Shown: one piece after another, positions 7,615 to 14,439 of the stretch
Numbering within the stretch: position 1 is the first letter of the stretch
Layout of the letters: the number at the start of each line of letters is the position of its first letter
DNA from: an uncultured Clostridia bacterium
GTDB lineage: Bacteria > Bacillota > Clostridia > TANB77 > CAG-508
Assembly: GCA_947631385.1 (NCBI GenBank)
Contig: CANRLE010000015.1
Span: 1 to 18,691 of the forward strand
Length of the DNA stretch: 18,691 nt
Reading direction: 5' to 3'
The notes under the pieces: model-generated
Databases searched by the model: none
Seen by the model: the letters and a program-made list of their open reading frames with translations, nothing else
Told to the model about the DNA's origin: nothing
Position numbers and translations under genes: made by a program

Positions 7615-7943
7615 TGAAGAAAAAAATTTTATATATTTCTTTAATGATATTATTCATTTTATTTTTAAGTTCATTCTTTTGTGTTTCTTTGGCATGGGGT
7701 GATCCAGAAATTGTAACAAAAATTAATGATGCTTTTGAAACTATTAAAGGATGGTTCTTAAAAGTAGCTACTCCAGCGGCTGCTGTTGCAGTTGGAACAG
7801 GAGTATTTATGAAAAAATTTAGTTTTGGTGATGAAGAAAAAATTAGAACAGGGAAAAAGTTGATTAAAGGTTCTTTGTTTTCTTATGCCTTTATTCTAGC
7901 CATTGATTTAATTTTATCTGCAATAAAATCACTAATCAGTTAG
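7614..7943 (+). CDS. VirB2/TrbC-like small membrane subunit
   Basis: A 109-residue protein whose start overlaps the stop of the ATPase by one base, with GGAGG just upstream. It has an N-terminal signal or membrane helix ('ILYISLMILFILFLSS', cleavage possible after 'SLAWG'), a short amphipathic part ('INDAFETIKGWFLKVATP'), an Ala/Gly-rich helix ('AAAVAVGTGVFMKKFSFG') and a last helix ('SYAFILAIDLILSAIKSLI'). This layout, with a basic loop between two hydrophobic helices, is that of VirB2/TrbC subunits, which form a pilus or channel in conjugation machines. In Gram-positive systems the equivalent often stays in the membrane. Primary sequence similarity in this family is weak, so the call rests on topology and gene order. 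Confidence 0.65.
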   Translation: MKKKILYISLMILFILFLSSFFCVSLAWGDPEIVTKINDAFETIKGWFLKVATPAAAVAVGTGVFMKKFSFGDEEKIRTGKKLIKGSLFSYAFILAIDLILSAIKSLIS

Positions 7944-7952
7944 GAGGTCTGT

Positions 7953-8831
7953 TTGGAAAATTCGATAGATGTAACACAAACTATTATTAATACTATTAAC
8001 TCTATTTTTGAAACTTTATTTAGCTCTATTGATAATAACCTTTATTCTATATTAGATGATATTACTTTTGTTAATTCAAATATTCTATATGATAAAAACT
8101 TTGAAAATCTTTTTGGTACTTCCGCTTCTAATGGTATATTATTGATAGCTAATTCTTTTTTGCTTGGTTTTATCTTATACTATTCAATTCGTTATCTCAT
8201 GGCACATTTTACATATACTCAAACAGAAGCGCCGTTTAGTTTTATTTTCAAACTAATTCTATTTGGTATTGGAATGAATAGCTCTTTCTTTATTTTAAAA
8301 ATAATTTTAGATTTGAATGGTAACATATCATCAGCCATATGTGATTTAGGTCATAATTTATTTCAAAAAAACATATGCTTTTCTGAATTAATTAACACTA
8401 TAAATACAAATATAGCTATTGATACTAATTCTCTTAATATTTTTTCACTTGATGGTTTAATAAAAGGAACTTTAAGTATGTCTCTTTTAAACTTGGTATT
8501 TTCTTATTCTCTTAGATATATTATGATTAAAGTATTTGTTTTACTTTCTCCTTTTGCTATTTTGACATTAACTGTTGAAAAAACAAGTTGGTTCTTTAAA
8601 GTATGGTTTCGCAATTTATTTTCTCTTTTATTTATTCAAATCATTGTAGCTATTGTTTTATTAATATTATTTTCTATGGACTTTTCATCTAATAATTTGT
8701 TTTCAAAATTTATTTATATTGGTGGCATTTATGCTTTAATAAAAACAAATTCTCTTGTTCGTGATTTTATAGGAGGAGTTTCCACAGAAATTTCACAAAA
8801 TGTGAAAAACTTAGTTGGATTTAATTCTTAA
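7953..8831 (+). CDS. VirB6/TrbL-like polytopic membrane protein
   Basis: 292 residues from TTG 7953, which has AGGAGG five bases upstream. About five or six membrane segments: near 61-85 ('LLIANSFLLGFILYYSIRY'), 92-118, 172-205 ('YIMIKVFVLLSPFAILTL'), 217-243 ('LFSLLFIQIIVAIVLLIL') and 249-270. A soluble N-terminal stretch of about 55 residues precedes them. The 'LSPFAILTLTVEKTSWFFKVWFR' type of turn and the Gly-rich C-terminal segment ('GGIYALIKTNSLVRDFIGG') resemble TrbL/VirB6 proteins of Firmicute conjugative elements, which build the inner-membrane channel. Position between the VirB2-like and PrgI-like genes matches the usual order. Channel role is inferred from the family. Confidence 0.75.
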   Translation: MENSIDVTQTIINTINSIFETLFSSIDNNLYSILDDITFVNSNILYDKNFENLFGTSASNGILLIANSFLLGFILYYSIRYLMAHFTYTQTEAPFSFIFKLILFGIGMNSSFFILKIILDLNGNISSAICDLGHNLFQKNICFSELINTINTNIAIDTNSLNIFSLDGLIKGTLSMSLLNLVFSYSLRYIMIKVFVLLSPFAILTLTVEKTSWFFKVWFRNLFSLLFIQIIVAIVLLILFSMDFSSNNLFSKFIYIGGIYALIKTNSLVRDFIGGVSTEISQNVKNLVGFNS

Positions 8832-8849
8832 AATGAAAGAAGGTGAAAA

Positions 8850-9131
8850 ATGAAGTTTATTTTTCCACAAAATTATAATTTTAAAAATAAATTATTTGGC
8901 GTTATTGATTACTCTACTGCTTTTATAAATTTGGCATGGTATACTCTAGTTTTTTTGTTTGTCCATTTTGTATTTCATAGCTTAACTGTTAAAATATTTA
9001 CTTTTGTAATTCTTTGTTTTCCACTACTCTTACTTAGCTTTGTTGGATTTAATGGAGAAAATATTTTGTATGTCCTTTATTACTTTGTGCATTTTATATT
9101 CAAACAAAAATTATTTCTTTATAAAAAATAA
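8850..9131 (+). CDS. PrgI/VirB3-like small membrane protein
   Basis: A 93-residue protein with AGAAGGTG five bases before its ATG. It opens with a short cytosolic motif typical of PrgI proteins ('FPQNYNFKNKLFGVIDYST'), followed by two hydrophobic helices ('LAWYTLVFLFVHFVFHS' and 'FTFVILCFPLLLLSFVGF') and a basic end. PrgI/VirB3 subunits sit in the inner membrane and normally contact the VirB4 ATPase; in most elements virB4 follows immediately. Here the next gene is dnaD, with its own promoter, so the operon ends where virB4 would be expected. No terminator hairpin is visible after it. Confidence 0.7.
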   Translation: MKFIFPQNYNFKNKLFGVIDYSTAFINLAWYTLVFLFVHFVFHSLTVKIFTFVILCFPLLLLSFVGFNGENILYVLYYFVHFIFKQKLFLYKK

Positions 9132-9140
9132 TTTTTCATC

Positions 9141-9169
9141 TTGAAATTTTTGTCTAAAAAAGTTATAAT
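9141..9169 (+). promoter_or_regulatory. Sigma-A promoter of dnaD-dnaI
   Basis: TTGAAA (9141-9146), a 17-base spacer and a perfect TATAAT (9164-9169), about 40 bases before the dnaD ATG. It starts ten bases after the end of the secretion-like operon. Confidence 0.8.
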
Positions 9170-9210
9170 GTGAATTACCAAGTTTATTCAATAATGGGGT
9201 GGGGATTATA

Positions 9211-10188
9211 ATGAAATTAGAACAAAAAGAAAAATCACTTTTATTTTCAGTAACAAACATACCTGATATCTTCTTTGCTGAGTATTTATCTAATTTACCA
9301 GGAGATTATTTAAAATTATATCTATATCTTGTTTTTTTATCAAAATATGGAAAAGATATTAAGCTAAACGATTTGTCTAAAAAATTAAATATTCCTCTAA
9401 AAACTATTAATGATGGTATGAAATATTTGGAAGATAATAATTTATTATTAAAAAAAGTTACTGGATATATTGTTCTAGACTTACAAGAAGTTACTCTTCG
9501 CAATTTATATACCCCTAATTTAACTATGTCTAAAGAAAAAGTAGAGCAAACAGCTAAAAATAATTCAAGAGCAAAAGCTATTGAGCATATTAACAACATG
9601 TATTTTCAAGGAATCATGGGGCCATCTTGGTATAATGATATTGACTTATGGTTTAAAAAATATGAATTTGATGAACAAGTCATGATTGCTTTGTTTAATT
9701 ATTGTTATAATAATAGTGCACTTCATAGAAATTATGTTCAAACTGTTGCTGAAGCTTGGTACAATAATAAAATTAAATCATATAACGATTTGGATCAATA
9801 TTATGAAAAACAGGAAAGTTTAAATAAATATAAAAAAGCAATTGCTAAAAAATTAGGAAAATATAACGGTCTTACTCAATATGAAGAAGCATATATAGAA
9901 AATTGGGTTTTAAATTTTGGATATGATATGAATATTATTGAAATTGCTTTAAAACGTACTACTCTAAAACAAAATCCTACTTTTGAATATATTAATAATC
10001 TAATTACTGATTGGCATGAGAGAAATTTAAAAACACCTAGCGAAGTAAATGCTTTTATTGAGCAACGTAAAAAGCAAGAAAAATCAGTAAAAGATTTAAA
10101 GAAAACTGTTAATAAAACCAGTTATCAACAAAGAAACTATGATAATCTTGACTTTTTATATGCAAATCAAGTAAATAAGGAGGCTTAA
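9211..10188 (+). CDS. dnaD: DnaD-domain replication initiation protein
   Basis: A primosome protein that helps open origin DNA and recruits the helicase loader. It has 325 residues from ATG 9211 (GGGGTGGGG six bases upstream; the GTG at 9199 lies within that site). An N-terminal winged-helix region (about 15-95, 'LNDLSKKLNIPLKTINDGMKYLEDNNL') is followed by two DnaD-type helical domains. The first covers about 120-200. The second, about 210-280, contains 'YEEAYIENWVLNFGYDMNII' and 'FEYINNLITDWHERN', matching the YxxxIxxxW motif. The C-terminus is charged and probably disordered. AAGGAGG in its last codons serves dnaI, whose ATG directly follows the stop. The DnaD/DnaI pairing is common in Clostridia, so these are probably host chromosomal genes rather than part of the secretion-like unit. 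Confidence 0.85.
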   Translation: MKLEQKEKSLLFSVTNIPDIFFAEYLSNLPGDYLKLYLYLVFLSKYGKDIKLNDLSKKLNIPLKTINDGMKYLEDNNLLLKKVTGYIVLDLQEVTLRNLYTPNLTMSKEKVEQTAKNNSRAKAIEHINNMYFQGIMGPSWYNDIDLWFKKYEFDEQVMIALFNYCYNNSALHRNYVQTVAEAWYNNKIKSYNDLDQYYEKQESLNKYKKAIAKKLGKYNGLTQYEEAYIENWVLNFGYDMNIIEIALKRTTLKQNPTFEYINNLITDWHERNLKTPSEVNAFIEQRKKQEKSVKDLKKTVNKTSYQQRNYDNLDFLYANQVNKEA

Positions 10189-11197
10189 ATGTCAAATGAA
10201 GTTTTAAATTCTTTATTAAAAGAGTATGACCAGAAGAAACGAAAAGCGGAATTAGATTTAGAGAAAAGAAAAGAGAATTTATATCAGGCTATTCCTAGAC
10301 TACAAGAAATTGATGATGAATTGAATAATTTTGCAATTTCTACTGCTAAAAATATTTTACTACATAATGATGCATCTTATATTGATTTAAGTAACAAAAT
10401 TGAGCAATTAAAACTTGAAAAATCTTCTATTTTAAAAGATGCTAATCTAAGCGATAATTATTTACAACCTCATTATGAATGTTCAATTTGTAAGGATACT
10501 GGATATGTTTTCAATGACATTGAAGGAAGTCGCATGTGTAGTTGTTTAAAGCAAAAATTGTTAGATGCTTCTTTTCATAAATCAAATATTGCAAATTTAG
10601 ATAAAGAAAATTTTTCTACTTTTAATGAAAATGTTTTTTCTAATGAAGTAGATGTTGCCAAATATCGTTTTAATATTTCTCCACGCGAAAACATCAAAAA
10701 TATCAAGCAAAAATGCATTTATTTTGTTGATAATTTTGATAATCCAGATGTTAAAAACTTATTGTTTACTGGCAATACTGGTTTACGGTAAGACTTTTAT
10801 GTCAAATTGCATTGCGCAAGAATTATTAAAAAAAGGTAAAACCGTTCTTTATCAAACAGCTCCTGTATTGCTTGAAAGTGTAATCGATTACAAAATGAAT
10901 CGTCAAAAAGATTTTGCTGATAACATATATAACTCTGTTTTAAATGTAGATTTACTCATTATTGACGATTTAGGTACAGAAAGTTTAAATAGCATGAAAT
11001 TAAGTGAATTATTTACAATTTTAAATACTAGAATATTAAATTTGAATCAAAAAATAACTAAAACAATTATTTCTACAAATTTAAGTATTAAAGATATTTT
11101 TAATTACTATGAAGAGCGTATAGGTTCCAGAATTGCTGGTTATTATGATATTTTTTATTTTTTTGGTGATGATTTAAGATTTAAAAAATCCAACTAA
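10189..11197 (+). pseudogene. dnaI: DnaI/DnaC-type helicase loader, frameshifted in Walker A
   Basis: AAA+ ATPase that loads the replicative helicase. The gene is split over two frames: 10189-10785 and 10787-11197. At the P-loop the DNA reads GGT TTA C GGT AAG ACT; removing the extra C (10786) restores GNTGLGKTF and a protein of about 335 residues, normal for the family. The N-terminal half has the zinc-binding cluster of DnaI ('CSICKDTGY', then 'MCSCLKQ'). The C-terminal half has Walker B 'LLIIDDLGTE', sensor 1 'TIISTNLS' and an arginine-finger/sensor region 'RIGSRIAG'. Both halves look well conserved, so decay is recent or the base is a sequencing error. A programmed +1 shift is possible: the next codon in the first frame is the rare CGG, followed by a stop. 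It ends in a strong terminator. Confidence 0.85.
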
Positions 11198-11215
11198 ATT
11201 TTAGTTGGATTTTTT
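11183..11215. terminator. Bidirectional terminator between dnaI and gyrA
   Basis: Perfect 14-bp stem (11183-11196 with 11202-11215) and a 5-base loop, with T-rich sequence on both exits. The dnaI stop lies at the loop, so the left arm encodes its last residues; the gyrA stop lies a few bases to the right. Confidence 0.9.
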
Positions 11216-11219
11216 ATTT

Positions 11220-13679
11220 TTATTCTTCATTTATATCTTTTATGTCATTATTTAAAATTTCTATACTTACTACTTTGCCTCCATCATTTGTTCTCATCAA
11301 TGTAACTCCTTGTGTTGACCTTCCTAGAATGCTTATATCATCTACTTTTAATCTAATTATAGTTCCAGTATTAGTTACTAACATTACGTCTTCACCTTCG
11401 ACAGCAATTTTGACTCCTACTACTTTTCCTGTTTTTGGTGTAATTTTGTAAGTAATTACTCCCTTTCCACCTCTATTTTGCACTCTATATTCATCTAATT
11501 CTGTCCTCTTTCCAAATCCATTTTCTGTAATTGCAAGTAATGTTGCTTTTCCACCGCTAATAACTGATTCCATACCGACAACTTCATCGTCTTCGTCTAA
11601 TCGAATTCCAATGACACCTTGTGAAACTCTACCCATTGGACGTACATCTTTTTCATCAAAAGTAATGCACATACCGTTTCTAGTTACTAATACAACATTA
11701 TCTTCTCCATCTGTTAATCTAACATCAATTAATTCATCATCTTCTTTTAGGGTAATACCTTGAAGTCCTGTTTTTCTAGTAGAATCGTATTCTTTTAAAG
11801 ATGTCTTTTTAATTATACCATTTTTAGTTGCCATTAATAAGTATTTTCCTTCTGCAAAGTTTTGAAGTGGTATAACAGCTGAAACTTTTTCTCCTGGATC
11901 TAATCTTAATAAGTTAACAATAGCTGTTCCTCTAGCTGTTCTTCCTGCTTCTGGTACTTCATATCCTCTTAGTCGATATAGTTTTCCTTTATTTGTGAAG
12001 AATAAAATTACATCATGAGTTGATGCTGTAAAGATTTGTTTTACAAAATCTTCTTCTCTTGTTGCCATTCCTGTAATTCCTTTTCCTCCTCTTTTTTGGC
12101 TCTTATAAGTATCAATTGGCATTCTTTTAATATAACCAAAATGAGTTAGTGCTACAACACATTGTTCCTCTTTGATTAAATCTTCTACGTCAATTTCTCC
12201 TTCTGCTGCTACGATTTTTGTTTTTCTTTCATCTCCAAATTTGTTTCTTATTTCAATTAGTTCTTCTTTTATAATTTCAAATACTAATCTTTCACTATTT
12301 AAAATATCTTTTAAATGTGCGATTAATGCCATTAATTCATTATATTCTTCATCTATTTTTTCTCTTTGCAATCCTGATAGTGTTTTTAACCTCATGTCTA
12401 AGATGGCTTGTGCTTGTATATCTGATAAACCAAATCTTTCCATTAATCTTTCTTTTGGGTCATCATATGAAGAACGAATGATATTAATTACTTCATCGAT
12501 ATTGTCTAATGCAATTTTTAATCCTTCTAATATATGTGCTCTTGCTAAAGCTTTATCTAATTCAAATTGTGTTCTTCTTAAAATAACGTCTTTTCTGTGG
12601 TCGATATAGCAATCGATACATTGTCTTAATGTTAAGATTTTTGGTTCTCCATTTACTAAAGCTAGCATAATAATACCAAAAGTTGTTTGCATTTGTGTAT
12701 GTTTAAATAATTGATTTAATACGACTTGTGCATTAGCATCTCTTTTTAGTTCTATAACAACTCTTACTTTGTCAATTCTATCAGATTCGTCTCTACATTC
12801 TGCAATTCCTTCTATTTTTCTTTCTTTTGACAAATCTGAAATTGTTTTTATTAAGTTTGCTTTATTAACTTGATATGGTAGAGATGATACAATAATTCTT
12901 TGTTTTCCTCCACTCATTTCTTCTATTTCTGTTTCTGCACGTAAAGTTATTTTTCCTTTTCCCGTTTTGTATGCTTCTTTAATTCCTTCTATTCCTAAGA
13001 TAATTCCTTCTGTTGGGAAATCTGGTCCTTTAATAACACTCATTAAGTCTTCATCTGTTACTTCATCTTCATCAATAATTTTAATTATTCCATTAATTAC
13101 TTCTGTTAAGTTATGAGGTGGTATGTTAGTTGCCATTCCTACTGCAATTCCTGAAGATCCGTTTATTAAAAGAGCTGGTATTCTTGCTGGTAATACAGTT
13201 GGTTCTTGCAATCTATCATCATAGTTTGGCATAAAATCTACTGTGTTTTTTTCAATGTCTGTCAACATGTATTCTGAAATTTTTGCCATTCTTGCTTCTG
13301 TATACCTCATGGCTGCTGCTCCATCACCATCAACAGAACCGAAGTTTCCATGCCCATCAATTAGCATATATCTCATAGAGAAATCTTGTGCTAGTCTTAC
13401 CATTGCATCATAAACTGAACTATCTCCATGTGGATGATATCTACCTAACACAGAACCTACTGTATTGGCGCATTTCCTATATGGTTTGTCTGACGTGATT
13501 CCATCTTCATGCATTGCATATAGAATTCTTCTATGTACTGGTTTTAGTCCATCTCTTACATCTGGAAGTGCTCTTGATACAATAACACTCATGGCATAGT
13601 CAATGTAGGCTGTTCTCATTTCTTTTTCAATGTCTCTTTCTACAATTTTGCCGTCCATTCTTTCTTGTCTTTCTTCCAT
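11220..13679 (-). CDS. gyrA: DNA gyrase subunit A
   Basis: Type II topoisomerase subunit that breaks and rejoins DNA to introduce negative supercoils, working with GyrB. It has 819 residues, full length. The winged-helix domain and catalytic Tyr126 ('AAAMRYTEARM') are intact. The quinolone-resistance region reads 'HPHGDSSVYDA', with Ser and Asp at the positions equivalent to E. coli Ser83 and Asp87, i.e. the unaltered state there. The C-terminal beta-pinwheel contains the GyrA box 'QKRGGKG' needed for DNA wrapping, which separates it from ParC; a second partly similar 'QNRGGKG' follows later. The acidic tail is short ('NNDIKDINEE'). It has a strong promoter (13716-13744) and GAGGAAAT before the ATG. 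It converges on dnaI. No gyrB lies next to it in the window. Confidence 0.98.
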   Translation of the reverse strand: MEERQERMDGKIVERDIEKEMRTAYIDYAMSVIVSRALPDVRDGLKPVHRRILYAMHEDGITSDKPYRKCANTVGSVLGRYHPHGDSSVYDAMVRLAQDFSMRYMLIDGHGNFGSVDGDGAAAMRYTEARMAKISEYMLTDIEKNTVDFMPNYDDRLQEPTVLPARIPALLINGSSGIAVGMATNIPPHNLTEVINGIIKIIDEDEVTDEDLMSVIKGPDFPTEGIILGIEGIKEAYKTGKGKITLRAETEIEEMSGGKQRIIVSSLPYQVNKANLIKTISDLSKERKIEGIAECRDESDRIDKVRVVIELKRDANAQVVLNQLFKHTQMQTTFGIIMLALVNGEPKILTLRQCIDCYIDHRKDVILRRTQFELDKALARAHILEGLKIALDNIDEVINIIRSSYDDPKERLMERFGLSDIQAQAILDMRLKTLSGLQREKIDEEYNELMALIAHLKDILNSERLVFEIIKEELIEIRNKFGDERKTKIVAAEGEIDVEDLIKEEQCVVALTHFGYIKRMPIDTYKSQKRGGKGITGMATREEDFVKQIFTASTHDVILFFTNKGKLYRLRGYEVPEAGRTARGTAIVNLLRLDPGEKVSAVIPLQNFAEGKYLLMATKNGIIKKTSLKEYDSTRKTGLQGITLKEDDELIDVRLTDGEDNVVLVTRNGMCITFDEKDVRPMGRVSQGVIGIRLDEDDEVVGMESVISGGKATLLAITENGFGKRTELDEYRVQNRGGKGVITYKITPKTGKVVGVKIAVEGEDVMLVTNTGTIIRLKVDDISILGRSTQGVTLMRTNDGGKVVSIEILNNDIKDINEE

Positions 13680-13715
13680 TTTATTTCCTCTTTTCCTTTA
13701 TTTTTCTATATGTGT

Positions 13716-13744
13716 ATTATACTAAAACCAGCGTTTTTTTGCAA
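13716..13744 (-). promoter_or_regulatory. Sigma-A promoter of gyrA
   Basis: On the minus strand TTGCAA (13744-13739), a 17-base spacer and a perfect TATAAT (13721-13716), about 37 bases before the gyrA ATG. Confidence 0.8.
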
Positions 13745-13754
13745 GTGAAATACA

Positions 13755-14051
13755 TTAAAATTCATCGTTTTTTAAACAATTAATCATTAGATTAACTCCA
13801 TCAATAAATCCTTTTTTATACATGTTTTTATTATATTGTGTTATTCTAATGTTATAATTATCTTCTATCTTTTCTAATGCTTCTTTTAATTCTTTGCTGT
13901 TTTCATTGTCTTTTAATAGTTTTTCTATTGATATGTCTTTTATCTCTTCTTTTATTTTTTTGTTTGCTTGTTTTATTATATTGTCTATATTGTTTTCCTC
14001 TGCATTGTAAATTATTTCTATTATATTTTTCTCTGCTAACATTTTTTCCAT
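13755..14051 (-). CDS. Small helical protein of unknown function upstream of gyrA
   Basis: A 98-residue protein with a perfect TAGGAGGT ribosome site and a consensus promoter (14101-14129), so it is very likely expressed. It is rich in Lys, Glu, Asn and Ile and should be nearly all helix, including a coiled-coil-like middle ('LLKDNENSKELKEALEKIED'). The end, 'YKKGFIDGVNLMINCL', resembles short Clostridial proteins that carry a Y-K-G-F-x-D-G motif and lack an assigned function. No signal peptide, membrane helix or DNA-binding motif is seen. It ends just before the gyrA promoter without a clear terminator. I cannot assign a role. Confidence 0.75.
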   Translation of the reverse strand: MEKMLAEKNIIEIIYNAEENNIDNIIKQANKKIKEEIKDISIEKLLKDNENSKELKEALEKIEDNYNIRITQYNKNMYKKGFIDGVNLMINCLKNDEF

Positions 14052-14100
14052 TGTATTTTACCTCCTATTATTATTTTGTTTTTCTGTTGTATTTTTATTC

Positions 14101-14129
14101 AATATATATTATTTTTATTTATTTGTCAA
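14101..14129 (-). promoter_or_regulatory. Sigma-A promoter of the 98-residue protein
   Basis: On the minus strand a consensus TTGACA (14129-14124), a 17-base spacer and TATATT (14106-14101), about 50 bases before the ATG. Confidence 0.75.
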
Positions 14130-14246
14130 TGTTTATTTATGGTTAAATACTTAGATGTCTTCTATTATTATTTCCATATTGCTATACTCATATACACTAT
14201 ATGGACGATTTTTTTATTTTCACGTTTTTTGTGCCTTGAAAAGCAC

Positions 14247-14268
14247 AAAAAACGCCTCGTTAGAGGCG
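14247..14268 (-). terminator. Intrinsic terminator of the pilin-like gene
   Basis: On the minus strand CGCCTC, loop TAAC, GAGGCG (14268-14253) and then six T (14252-14247). It lies about 170 bases after the stop of the pilin-like gene, so that transcript carries a long structured tail. Confidence 0.7.
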
Positions 14269-14419
14269 CCTCATTATATAAATTTTTTTGTTGTGATTGA
14301 GGTATGTTACCATACCTCACCACAACTGAAAATTTTTCTTTGCTTAAACGCTTAAAACCGTTTAAGCTATTCTCTTTCTAATTTTTCAATTTTAAAACTA
14401 CTTCGCAAAATATTTAAAT

Positions 14420-14433
14420 TCTGTTTTCACAGA
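14420..14433 (-). repeat. Short hairpin with GAAA loop just after the candidate variable region
   Basis: On the minus strand TCTGT-GAAA-ACAGA, six bases after the stop codon. Phage DGRs such as that of Bordetella BPP-1 have a hairpin with a GRNA loop downstream of the variable repeat that promotes retrohoming. This stem is only 5 bp, shorter than the 7-10 bp usually described. Confidence 0.4.
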
Positions 14434-14439
14434 GTCCAG

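Larger units (their letters stand above)
14222..14439 (-). other. Hairpin-rich 3' region downstream of the pilin-like gene
   Basis: This gene-free stretch (14052-14439) is AT-rich with several GC-richer dyads. GCTTAAACG pairs with CGTTTAAGC (14342-14350/14359-14367). GTTGTG..GAGGTATG pairs with CATACCTC..CACAAC (14290-14306/14311-14326). CGTTTTTTGTGC pairs with GCACAAAAAACG (14223-14234/14243-14254), and that last one competes with the terminator next to it. The rest, 14130-14220, shows nothing recognisable. Confidence 0.6.

Noticed and set aside
10784..10791. CGG codon reassignment explaining the dnaI break
   Set aside because: Reading CGG as another amino acid does not remove the following TAA or restore the P-loop; only a one-base shift does.
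12172..12609. 145-codon frame opposite gyrA
   Set aside because: Antisense shadow of a fully conserved gene; no start signal.
14222..14367. CRISPR array in the hairpin cluster
   Set aside because: The dyads differ in sequence; there are no repeated units with spacers.
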